Position numbers and translations under genes: made by a program. A model generated the notes under the pieces. That model searched no databases. It was not told the origin of the DNA and saw only the letters and a list, made by a program, of their open reading frames with translations. 8,806 bases of DNA. Source: Desulfobacterales bacterium (GTDB taxonomy: Bacteria; Desulfobacterota; Desulfobacteria; Desulfobacterales; JAHEIW01). Shown here one piece after another: positions 1-5,860 of this stretch (position 1 is the first letter of the stretch; every line of letters starts with the position of its first letter). The DNA lies in the NCBI GenBank assembly GCA_030145015.1, contig JAQYWI010000211.1, positions 1 to 8,806 on the forward strand. The letters run 5' to 3'.

Positions 1-84
1 CGTGTTATAGATCCAATGAACACCTAATGCCAGGGAATCGGCGGCTAAAGACGCGAATACCATTGCTTTTGGTTTTTCTCTCAT
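1..84 (-). CDS. ADP-ribosylglycohydrolase-family protein, N-terminal 28 codons only
   Basis: A minus-strand frame starts at ATG 84-82 and runs off the left edge. A strong ribosome binding site, GGGAGG (91-96), sits 6 nt upstream. The visible peptide begins MREKPKAMVF and contains AADSLALGVHWIY. I recall this as the N-terminal signature of a bacterial ADP-ribosylglycohydrolase-like group, in which the aspartate helps bind the dinuclear metal centre that hydrolyses ADP-ribose linkages. Only 28 residues are visible, so the catalytic core cannot be checked. The gene lies 126 bp downstream of the coiled-coil protein gene on the same strand and may be co-transcribed with it. The family call is from recall of the motif; the coding call rests on the binding site and open frame. 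Confidence 0.65.
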   Translation of the reverse strand, partial: MREKPKAMVFASLAADSLALGVHWIYNT

Positions 85-90
85 TGTTTG

Positions 91-96
91 CCTCCC
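91..96 (-). promoter_or_regulatory. Ribosome binding site for the left-edge gene
   Basis: GGGAGG reads on the minus strand, 6 nt before ATG 84-82. It fixes the start of the truncated left-edge gene, which is otherwise supported by only 28 codons. Confidence 0.7.
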
Positions 97-210
97 GAGG
101 GAAAGATCACCCTGGATGTGGATGACTTTAAAGGAAAAGTACGCTATTTTATAAAGCGGATGCCATCAGGCTTATTGATGGGTTCAAGACTTTACCGGCC
201 TGTGGCTGGT

Positions 211-1116
211 TCAAGACAATTTGTATTTATCGGCGAGTTGTTCCAGCTGCAATAAATACCGCTTTTGATGGATCACACCGATTTGAGTTTGAAAATCCTT
301 TGTTAAAAATTCAATATGGGGTCGGATATCAATGCCGTTTGAATTCAGATTTTCATCATTTGCTTTGTCAAGAATGAGGATTGAATAGTAAGTGGTTAAT
401 AGTCTGATCTTTGAATCTCTTCTCAACAGGTAACTTTTTCCCGCCAGCGTGTTCAAAAAAAAACCGGAATAGGCGTACATCTCATTAAGGGTGGGTCGAC
501 CGGTTATGACGTCATCGCCGGTTTTATAAGCAAGCCACAGATAAAAAGTCTGCATCACGGATTCCAGTATTTCGGCTTCATTTTGCAGGATATCCCTTAT
601 TAGATGAACCCGTTTTTTCCCCATAACCCGGAAAAAATGCGCCATATTGCGATACAGGTTGTATAAAGAGGCCGTTTCACCGGTGACATTTGGAGGGTTT
701 GAAGATAATTTTTTTAGGACCTGCTGAAACTGTCGATAAGTCCCGCCTTTCAGCTCATACGCCTGAACATAGTCCTGCTCATCAAGATATGTGAAAAACG
801 CTTTGATCTGCTGTTCGAGGTCTTGAAAGCTCAGGAGGCCCTCTTTAGGGCCCGCATCTGTTTCAGGTCCAAATACTTCTTTTAGCTTTTGCTGCGGAAC
901 CGTTTCGCCCTTTATTGATGCCAGCTCTTCTTCGAGACCCGTTAGTTTTTCCATCAACTCTTTTGTTCTTTTCTCCCATTCTACCCGCTCATCTTTTTTA
1001 GCGGTTTCAATGCTTTCCTTTTGCCAGCTGCTAAATAGATTATAGCCGAAATAGGCCGCGATTCCGACGATCACGATAACAATGGCTACTTTTACGAATC
1101 TTTCCATTCTTTCCAT
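211..1116 (-). CDS. Membrane-anchored coiled-coil protein of unknown function
   Basis: The 301-residue protein is not one I can assign to a named family. Residues 8-25 form one hydrophobic segment (VAIVIVIVGIAAYFGY), preceded by basic residues, so it is probably a signal anchor with the rest outside the cytoplasm. Residues about 31-70 are very rich in Glu and Lys with heptad-like hydrophobics, consistent with a coiled coil. From about residue 95 to the end the sequence is predicted helical and rich in Tyr, Phe and Leu, without cysteines or an obvious catalytic motif. Two starts are possible, Met1 (1116) and Met4 (1107). An AGAAGG lies about 12 nt before Met1, which is long, and a GGAAAG lies just before Met4, so the start is uncertain by three codons. 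It lies 49 bp downstream of tRNA-Arg. A structural or scaffolding envelope role is only a guess. Confidence 0.8.
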   Translation of the reverse strand: MERMERFVKVAIVIVIVGIAAYFGYNLFSSWQKESIETAKKDERVEWEKRTKELMEKLTGLEEELASIKGETVPQQKLKEVFGPETDAGPKEGLLSFQDLEQQIKAFFTYLDEQDYVQAYELKGGTYRQFQQVLKKLSSNPPNVTGETASLYNLYRNMAHFFRVMGKKRVHLIRDILQNEAEILESVMQTFYLWLAYKTGDDVITGRPTLNEMYAYSGFFLNTLAGKSYLLRRDSKIRLLTTYYSILILDKANDENLNSNGIDIRPHIEFLTKDFQTQIGVIHQKRYLLQLEQLADKYKLS

Positions 1117-1165
1117 TTCTAATGTAAGCCTTCTATTAATATTTGAATTTTAAAAAGATCGCAGG

Positions 1166-1238
1166 TGCCCCCGGCAAGAATCGAACTTGCGGCACATGGA
1201 TTAGGAATCCAATGCTCTATCCACTGAGCTACGGGGGC
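1166..1238 (-). tRNA. tRNA-Arg (anticodon CCU)
   Basis: This is a 73-nt cloverleaf on the minus strand, including the discriminator A. The acceptor stem GCCCCCG/CGGGGGC is perfect. The D stem is GCTC/GAGC with loop AGTGGATA. The anticodon loop TTCCTAA gives CCU, which reads the arginine codon AGG. The T arm is GCAAG-TTCGATT-CTTGC. The first pair of the anticodon stem (27-43) is U-U and unpaired. The genome encodes CCT rather than CCA after the discriminator base, so the 3' CCA must be added by tRNA nucleotidyltransferase. The gene lies directly against a recombinase remnant on its 5' side, which is consistent with tRNA genes being common integration targets. Confidence 0.97.
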
Positions 1239-1460
1239 TCAAGGCGTTACAGCGACCACTTTAGGCCTGATGGGAGAATTGATGGGACTTCGATCTAAAG
1301 TTTCCGCGGCCGCTTCTATATCCTCATCCTGGTAATGAATATATCGTGCTGCAGTTTTCGCGTCAGCATGGCCCAAATATTTAGCGATCAGTTTAATATC
1401 CTTCCCCGCACGTGCCGAATTCGTTGCACAGGTGTGTCTTAAATCATGTAAATGCAATTT
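1239..1460 (-). pseudogene. Tyrosine recombinase (integrase) C-terminal remnant
   Basis: The frame encodes the catalytic C-terminal end of a phage-type tyrosine recombinase. It has LHLHDLRHTCAT (box II, with the His-x-x-Arg pair), KYLGHADAKTAARYIHY (the LGH histidine and the nucleophile Tyr). Counted from the TTG at 1457-1455, these are His4, Arg7, His30 and Tyr39. The N-terminal DNA-binding domain and the first catalytic Arg are missing, so it cannot be an active integrase; a full enzyme is usually over 300 residues. The TTG is probably not a real start, because the frame stays open upstream through the adjacent hairpin element until TAG at 1574-1572. Recombinase-like sequence appears to end near 1460. 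The TGA stop (1241-1239) touches the first base of tRNA-Arg. It is most likely a relic of an integrated element. Confidence 0.85.
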
Positions 1461-1618
1461 GTCAACATGAGGTTTGCCCTTGATTGGGTTTTCCGAACCG
1501 GGTGCTTCGCACGAGAATCCACGGTTCCACCTGCAACGATTGGGGCACTTCGCGCCCCTGTCTTTTACCGCCTATGGCGGTAAAATCCAAGCCACCCGCT
1601 GTGCGGGTGGTCGTTGAC
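1461..1618. repeat. 158-bp hairpin-rich element with short terminal inverted repeats
   Basis: The segment is bounded by GTCAAC (1461-1466) and its inverse GTTGAC (1613-1618). It contains four stem-loops in a row. The first has outer stem GAACCG/CGGTTC (1495-1500/1522-1527) enclosing GTGC-TTC-GCAC (1502-1512). The second is GGGGC/GCCCC (1542-1546/1554-1558). The third is a perfect 10-bp stem, TTTTACCGCC/GGCGGTAAAA (1563-1572/1576-1585), with loop TAT. The fourth is a perfect 8-bp stem, CCACCCGC/GCGGGTGG (1592-1599/1603-1610), with loop TGT. The left edge falls where recombinase-like sequence stops. Such density suggests a small non-autonomous mobile element, a REP-like or IS200/IS605-type end, or a structured RNA. 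The class is not determined, and 6-bp terminal repeats are weak evidence for the exact borders. Confidence 0.5.
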
Positions 1619-1625
1619 TCCGGTC

Positions 1626-1754
1626 TTATCCAAAATCGTATTCCATTGGCCTAACAATTTGCCCATCGTTGCGCTGATCATCCTGCCGGTCGGGGTCTGC
1701 AGGACCAAATTTATAGGTATATCCAAAGGTTGTTGCTAATTGAGCCATCTTCAT
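1626..1754 (-). CDS. Doubtful 42-codon open frame
   Basis: ATG 1754-1752 to TAA 1628-1626 encodes 42 residues. It starts MKMAQLATTFGYTYKFG, has an Asp/Arg/Gln-rich middle, and ends PMEYDFG. I recognise no family, and there is no signal peptide or cysteine. An AGGA lies 12 nt upstream, which is longer than ideal. The strong promoter at 1775-1803 points into it, giving a leader of only about 13 nt. The frame is also open for 11 codons before the ATG (ending PGYVYI) back to a TAA, so it could equally be the tail of an eroded gene. Treat it as possible, not established. Confidence 0.25.
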   Translation of the reverse strand: MKMAQLATTFGYTYKFGPADPDRQDDQRNDGQIVRPMEYDFG

Positions 1755-1774
1755 GATATAAACGTATCCTGGTA

Positions 1775-1803
1775 ATTTTAACTGTCTTTATAGTGGTTGT
1801 CAA
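1775..1803 (-). promoter_or_regulatory. Consensus-like sigma-70 promoter, leftward
   Basis: On the minus strand TTGACA (1803-1798) is a perfect -35 box. After a 17-bp spacer comes TAAAAT (1780-1775), which matches the -10 consensus at five of six positions. Transcription would begin near 1767 and run toward the 42-codon frame, the hairpin element, the recombinase remnant and possibly tRNA-Arg. No assigned gene lies immediately downstream, which makes so good a match notable. It was judged by eye only. Confidence 0.5.
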
Positions 1804-1955
1804 AATAACGTTCCGGTATTCAAACGTTTTTTCCACAACCGTACAAGCGTTTATGCGGCACGTCCGTATTTCGGAACATTATTATGAAAAGCGCTATAAA
1901 ACAAATTAAGGCGTAAAACCGATCATCATTTAAATCTAAATGGGAAAGGCCACTT
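1804..1955. other. Intergenic leader of the nucleotide-sugar cluster
   Basis: These 152 bp separate the leftward promoter from uxs. A TATAAA at 1895-1900 could be a -10 box for the rightward genes, but I find no good -35 box at 16-18 bp. GGGAAAGG (1942-1949) is the likely ribosome binding site for uxs. I see no hairpin-plus-T-run terminator and no supported gene. Confidence 0.4.
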
Positions 1956-2897
1956 ATGCATCTTCGCAAACGGGTTTTGGTCACAGGCGGCGCGGGGTTT
2001 CTCGGATCTTTTTTATGCGAACGCCTGCTAAAAGAAAACTGCGACGTCGTCTGTGTGGACAATTTTTATACGGGTACAAAGCGGAATATTGTTCACCTGC
2101 TGGATAACCCCTATTTTGAACTCGTCCGACATGACATTACATTTCCGCTATATTTAGAAGTAGATGAGATCTACAATTTAGCCTGTCCGGCGTCACCGAT
2201 TCACTATCAGAACGATCCCGTGCAAACCACAAAAGTCAATGTGCACGGGTCCATTAATATGCTCGGGCTGGCCAAGCGCACCAAAGCGAAGATTTTGCAA
2301 GCTTCCACATCGGAAGTCTACGGCAATCCCAGCGTGCATCCTCAGACCGAAGAATATTGGGGCAATGTCAACTGCATTGGAATCCGATCCTGCTATGATG
2401 AGGGCAAGCGCTGCGCTGAGACGCTTTTTTTTGATTACTACCGACAGCATAAACTGAATATCCGGGTGGTCCGTATTTTTAATACGTACGGCCCACGGAT
2501 GCACCCCAATGACGGCCGCGTGGTGAGCAATTTTATTCTTCAGGCCTTAAAAAACCAGGATATCACCGTATACGGGGATGGAAAGCAAACGCGTTCCTTC
2601 TGTTATGTAGATGATATGATCGAGGGATTCATACGGATGATGCAAACCCCGGATGACTTTACGGGTCCGGTGAATCTGGGCAATCCACAGGAGTACAGCA
2701 TTCTTGAACTGGCCGAAAAGATCATTGCGCATACCCAATCCAAGTCGAAAATTGTTTTTAAACCGCTTCCTCAAGATGATCCTTTGCAGCGCAAACCCAA
2801 TATTGAATTGGCCAAGGATAAACTGAAATGGCAACCCCGGACGGAATTAGATGACGGACTTAAGCGGACCATAAAATTTTTTAAGACTTTACCCTGA
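1956..2897 (+). CDS. uxs: UDP-glucuronate decarboxylase (UDP-xylose synthase)
   Basis: The enzyme converts UDP-glucuronate to UDP-xylose and CO2 in the cytoplasm, using tightly bound NAD in an oxidation, decarboxylation and reduction cycle. At 313 residues it is the usual soluble bacterial length. It has an N-terminal Rossmann fold with TGGAGFLGS (10-18) and the NAD-ribose Asp35 in CVDNFYTG. The catalytic STSEVYG is at 117-123, and Tyr147/Lys151 lie in [22 protein letters not shown] (128-142) is typical of this subfamily and separates it from plain epimerases. Arg279 in QRKPNIE matches the conserved Arg of the decarboxylase group. GGGAAAGG, 6 nt before ATG 1956, supports the start. It begins the cluster, 37 bp before gmd. 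The source of UDP-glucuronate (a UDP-glucose dehydrogenase) is not in the window. Confidence 0.95.
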   Translation: MHLRKRVLVTGGAGFLGSFLCERLLKENCDVVCVDNFYTGTKRNIVHLLDNPYFELVRHDITFPLYLEVDEIYNLACPASPIHYQNDPVQTTKVNVHGSINMLGLAKRTKAKILQASTSEVYGNPSVHPQTEEYWGNVNCIGIRSCYDEGKRCAETLFFDYYRQHKLNIRVVRIFNTYGPRMHPNDGRVVSNFILQALKNQDITVYGDGKQTRSFCYVDDMIEGFIRMMQTPDDFTGPVNLGNPQEYSILELAEKIIAHTQSKSKIVFKPLPQDDPLQRKPNIELAKDKLKWQPRTELDDGLKRTIKFFKTLP

Positions 2898-2923
2898 ACC
2901 CCGAATTTGCTGGAACAGCAGAT

Positions 2924-2929
2924 AGGAGA
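2924..2929 (+). promoter_or_regulatory. Ribosome binding site of gmd
   Basis: AGGAGA lies 5 nt before ATG 2935. The good match and spacing fix the gmd start and indicate translation independent of uxs. Confidence 0.7.
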
Positions 2930-2934
2930 AGTTA

Positions 2935-4020
2935 ATGAAACGCGCGCTCATTACCGGCATCACCGGTCAGGACGGTGCTTACTTGGCGGACTTTTTGTTA
3001 AACAAAAATTATCAGGTACACGGTATCAAGCGTCGGGCCTCCTCATTTAACACCGCCCGGGTTGACCATTTATATAAAGACCCCCATGAGAAAGATGTGC
3101 GCTTTCACATGCACTACGGTGATCTTACCGATGCAACCAATTTGATACGCATCATCCAGGAAGTCCAGCCTGATGAAATCTATAACCTGGCTGCTCAGAG
3201 CCACGTGATGGTGTCGTTTGAAACTCCTGAATATACAGCCAATGCGGATGCCCTCGGTACGCTGCGGTTGCTTGAGGCCATTCGCATACTGGGCCTCATC
3301 GATAAGACCCGCTTTTACCAGGCCTCGACCTCGGAACTTTATGGATTGGTGAAGGAGACGCCGCAAACTGAATCCACTCCCTTTTATCCCCGTTCGCCTT
3401 ATGGCGTAGCCAAACTTTATGCCTATTGGATTACGGTCAATTACCGCGAAGCTTACGCAATGTATGCCTGTAACGGTATTTTGTTTAATCATGAATCCCC
3501 CACCCGGGGTGAAACTTTTGTTTCCCGTAAAATCACACGCGCTTTAGCGCGTATTAGCAAGGGCTTGCAGGATAAGCTCTTTATCGGCAACCTCGATGCG
3601 CGCCGGGACTGGGGCCACGCCAGAGATTATATCGAAATGCAGTGGCTGATGCTCCAACAGGATCAGCCCGACGATTACGTTATCGCTACCGGCAAGCAGC
3701 ATTCGGTGCGTGATTTTATCGAACTGGCGGCAAAAGAAGCGGGCCTCTCGATTCGCTGGGAAGGGCATGGACTTGAAGAAAAGGGAGTTGATGCCGACAA
3801 CGGCAGCGAGATCGTATGCATCGATCCGCGTTATTTTCGTCCGACTGAAGTTGATACCCTGCTTGGCGACAGCTCCAAAGCCCGGCAACAGCTGGGGTGG
3901 AAGCCCAAAACCACTTTTAAAGAATTGGTAAAAGAAATGGTGGCCATGGACCTGATGGAGGCCGAAAAAGATGAGCTCTGCCTGCAAGAAGGCTTTCAAA
4001 CGTATAACCAGGCCGAGTAG
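2935..4020 (+). CDS. gmd: GDP-mannose 4,6-dehydratase
   Basis: It dehydrates GDP-D-mannose to GDP-4-keto-6-deoxy-D-mannose with NADP, the first committed step to GDP-L-fucose and related 6-deoxysugars. At 361 residues it is full length. The Rossmann motif [11 protein letters not shown] is at 8-18. [11 protein letters not shown] (32-42) carries the Arg residues that favour NADP. The catalytic Thr132, Ser133 and Glu134 lie in STSELYG, and Tyr156 and Lys160 in [24 protein letters not shown], typical of the family, follows. All active-site positions expected from the E. coli enzyme are present. It sits 37 bp after uxs and 22 bp before the GDP-L-fucose synthase gene, which uses its product, so the pair is a functional unit. 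Confidence 0.98.
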   Translation: MKRALITGITGQDGAYLADFLLNKNYQVHGIKRRASSFNTARVDHLYKDPHEKDVRFHMHYGDLTDATNLIRIIQEVQPDEIYNLAAQSHVMVSFETPEYTANADALGTLRLLEAIRILGLIDKTRFYQASTSELYGLVKETPQTESTPFYPRSPYGVAKLYAYWITVNYREAYAMYACNGILFNHESPTRGETFVSRKITRALARISKGLQDKLFIGNLDARRDWGHARDYIEMQWLMLQQDQPDDYVIATGKQHSVRDFIELAAKEAGLSIRWEGHGLEEKGVDADNGSEIVCIDPRYFRPTEVDTLLGDSSKARQQLGWKPKTTFKELVKEMVAMDLMEAEKDELCLQEGFQTYNQAE

Positions 4021-4042
4021 TTGTTCGCAGAAAAAAGAGGAT

Positions 4043-5239
4043 ATGACTAAATCGCAAACTCAAGATTTCAGTTCGCAAAGTCATGCACGGCTTTTGCCGC
4101 AGGATTCTCGCATTTTTTTGGCCGGTCATCGCGGAATGGTCGGTTCGGCAATTTATCGTCATTTACAGGCTGAAAATTATGGCAACATCGTCACCCGGTC
4201 CCATCGTGAATTGGATCTTGTCAATCAAGCAGCGGTGCGCGATTTTTTTCAAACTGAAAAAATTAGCGCCGTTATTTTAGCGGCCGCCAAGGTAGGCGGC
4301 ATCCACGCCAATAATACCTATCGGGCCGAGTTTATTTTTGAAAACATCATGGTCCAGGCCAATGTGATCCATGAGGCATACCGATCCGGGGTGGACCGAC
4401 TGTTGTATTTGGGCAGTTCGTGCATCTACCCGAAATATGCCGAACAGCCGATGCGCGAAGAACAGCTTCTGACCGGTGTTCTGGAGCACACCAATGAACC
4501 CTATGCGGTTGCAAAAATCGCCGGTATTAAGCTCTGTGAATCTTACAATCGCCAGTATGGGACGCATTACCGCAGCGTAATGCCCACCAATCTCTATGGG
4601 CCCAATGATCATTTTGATTTGGAAAATTCGCACGTGCTGCCGGCCCTGATTCGAAAGTTTCATCTGGCAAAACTCGCGCGCCAGGGAGATTGGGAAAACA
4701 TCACCAAGGATGAAGCTGTGTTTGGTCCCATTTCGGCTGAGTTTCGGGATGGATTAAAGGGCCAGGCCCCGACAAAGGCGTCCAATTTTCAGTCCTCATC
4801 TGCCATTCGCCTCTGGGGAAGCGGTCGGCCCAAACGGGAATTTTTGCATGTCGATGATCTGGCTTCGGCCTGCTTTTTTTTGCTCAACTTGCCCGATGAC
4901 GTCTATGCTGCCATTCGAGCTGTACCCCCTGAGCAGCAGGATCAACTGGCGCTCGAAGGATCTTCGGCTTCGTCCAATAACGATCCAAGCGATCAAAAGC
5001 GTGTGTCGCATATTAATGTGGGTAGCGGAAAAGATATTCGTATTAGCGAGCTGGCCGAGATCATTCAAGAAGTTGTCGGCTATGAAGGTGCCGTCAGCTG
5101 GAATATTTCTATGCCCGACGGCACCCCCCGCAAGCTGCTGGATATAACCAGGTTAACGCAGCTGGGCTGGCAACCCAGGATCAGCTTGCACGACGGCATC
5201 AAAAAGACCTATGCCTGGTATCTTGCGCAAACCGAATAA
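4043..5239 (+). CDS. fcl: GDP-L-fucose synthase (epimerase/reductase), extended form
   Basis: It performs 3,5-epimerisation and then NADPH reduction of GDP-4-keto-6-deoxymannose to GDP-L-fucose. The 398-residue protein has the N-terminal motif [13 protein letters not shown] (25-37). The active site GSSCIYP holds Ser125 and Cys127, and Tyr154/Lys158 lie in YAVAKIAG. His197 in NSHVLPAL matches the epimerase acid His of the E. coli enzyme; the others share the same 18-residue offset. The usual length is near 320. The excess lies in an N-terminal leader (about 1-20) and two insertions, about 210-254 before RLWGSG and about 290-320 before HINVGSG; the second is rich in Ser, Asn, Gln and Asp. ATG 4043 was chosen because AGAGG lies just before it and it gives no overlap with gmd. 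An in-frame ATG at 3971 would overlap gmd and add 24 unsupported residues. AGAGG is only about 2 nt away, which is close. Confidence 0.96.
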   Translation: MTKSQTQDFSSQSHARLLPQDSRIFLAGHRGMVGSAIYRHLQAENYGNIVTRSHRELDLVNQAAVRDFFQTEKISAVILAAAKVGGIHANNTYRAEFIFENIMVQANVIHEAYRSGVDRLLYLGSSCIYPKYAEQPMREEQLLTGVLEHTNEPYAVAKIAGIKLCESYNRQYGTHYRSVMPTNLYGPNDHFDLENSHVLPALIRKFHLAKLARQGDWENITKDEAVFGPISAEFRDGLKGQAPTKASNFQSSSAIRLWGSGRPKREFLHVDDLASACFFLLNLPDDVYAAIRAVPPEQQDQLALEGSSASSNNDPSDQKRVSHINVGSGKDIRISELAEIIQEVVGYEGAVSWNISMPDGTPRKLLDITRLTQLGWQPRISLHDGIKKTYAWYLAQTE

Positions 5240-5338
5240 GATTAATATAGAGCAGGTGACGGGGTGACAATAGATTGAATTAAATATTCTATATGAGCAA
5301 ACAATTTTTGCGGATCGACAATTTAATAAGGAGGTCAA
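5240..5338. other. Spacer between the nucleotide-sugar and coaBC clusters
   Basis: This is an A+T-rich 99-bp gap. It contains a short direct repeat (GGTGAC at 5255-5260 and again at 5263-5268). There is no clear hairpin terminator and no convincing -35/-10 pair by eye. A functional break between gene groups makes a promoter here likely, but I cannot point to it. Confidence 0.3.
5328..5335 (+). promoter_or_regulatory. Strong ribosome binding site of the lipoprotein gene
   Basis: AAGGAGGT is a near-perfect complement to the 16S rRNA 3' end and lies 3 nt before ATG 5339. It is the strongest such site in the window and supports efficient translation from that start. Confidence 0.8.
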
Positions 5339-5824
5339 ATGGTATTTATTGATGCACAAAAAAGGCTGTATCCGGCAATTTTAATTTTTATGATAGCAGT
5401 TGTATTTTCAGCCGGCGGCTGTTCGTCGCTCTCAAAAAAGGATGACAAAGCCACGGCACCCGCATCGAAAACCGGCAGCGCCGTTGCGGCGCGATACTAT
5501 GATTTCGGCGACGTTCTTGTTCCCAAAGAGCTGAAGGTTGATAAAAAATCATCTTTTATTTACAACACTACCGGTTTTTCTGCCGGCTTACTGGTTTTAA
5601 AGGGCCGAATTGAAACCAGCTCGCTAATTTCTTTTTTTGAAACGAATATGGCCAACGATAATTGGAATATCATCAGTTCATTTAAATCAGAGCGAACCAT
5701 GCTGCTGTTTCAAAAAGCCCATCGCTGGTGCGTGATGAGCATTACCGACGAGGCATTTAATACTCTCGTTGAAATTTGGGTTGCCCCAACGACCAAAGGC
5801 ACCCAGACAGGCCTTTTAAAATAA
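5339..5824 (+). CDS. Small lipoprotein of unknown function
   Basis: The 161-residue protein has an N-terminal signal: Lys8/Arg9, a hydrophobic core (10-23), then SAGGCSS with the lipid-modified Cys at 28. It is therefore probably a lipoprotein anchored in the inner or outer membrane. A Lys/Ala/Ser/Thr-rich linker runs to about residue 52. A compact domain of about 100 residues follows, with YDFGDVLVPKELKV, GRIETSSLISFFETNM and VEIWVAP as memorable stretches. The pattern of GRI, SLISFFETNM, then NWNI resembles a small alpha/beta lipoprotein domain I have seen in related bacteria, but I cannot name it. The next gene, coaBC, begins 36 bp downstream, so it probably leads that transcript, although coaBC has no functional link to a lipoprotein. 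Coding status is secure; function is unknown. Confidence 0.88.
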   Translation: MVFIDAQKRLYPAILIFMIAVVFSAGGCSSLSKKDDKATAPASKTGSAVAARYYDFGDVLVPKELKVDKKSSFIYNTTGFSAGLLVLKGRIETSSLISFFETNMANDNWNIISSFKSERTMLLFQKAHRWCVMSITDEAFNTLVEIWVAPTTKGTQTGLLK

Positions 5825-5860
5825 TCGGCATATTACAAGCCTAAAGCCGCTTTACGTGAA

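Noticed and set aside
191..210. Possible terminator after the coiled-coil gene (minus strand ACCAGCC-ACA-GGCCGGT)
   Set aside because: The 7-bp stem has a mismatch and no T-run follows.
97..255. Plus-strand readable stretch containing ITLDVDDFKGKVRYF
   Set aside because: It has no start or ribosome binding site, runs antisense into the end of the 301-residue gene, and matches no family I know; at most a remnant.
1461..1618. CRISPR array or group II intron as explanation of the hairpin element
   Set aside because: There are no regularly spaced direct repeats, and no reverse transcriptase or recognisable domain V is present; the four stems differ from each other.
1820..2062. 80-codon minus-strand open frame
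   Set aside because: It overlaps the start of uxs, has no ribosome binding site, and its hydrophobic stretch comes from A+T-rich leader DNA.
3070..3999. Two long minus-strand open frames opposite gmd (3070-3492 and 3544-3999)
   Set aside because: Both lie wholly antisense to a gene with all catalytic motifs intact and look like codon-bias shadows.
3971..4042. Upstream ATG for the GDP-L-fucose synthase
   Set aside because: It would overlap the end of gmd by 50 bp and add 24 residues with no family resemblance; ATG 4043 has an AGAGG directly ahead.
5240..5338. Promoter using GTGACA (5264-5269)
   Set aside because: No -10 box with reasonable match lies at 16-18 bp; the best candidates match at three or four of six positions or sit too close.
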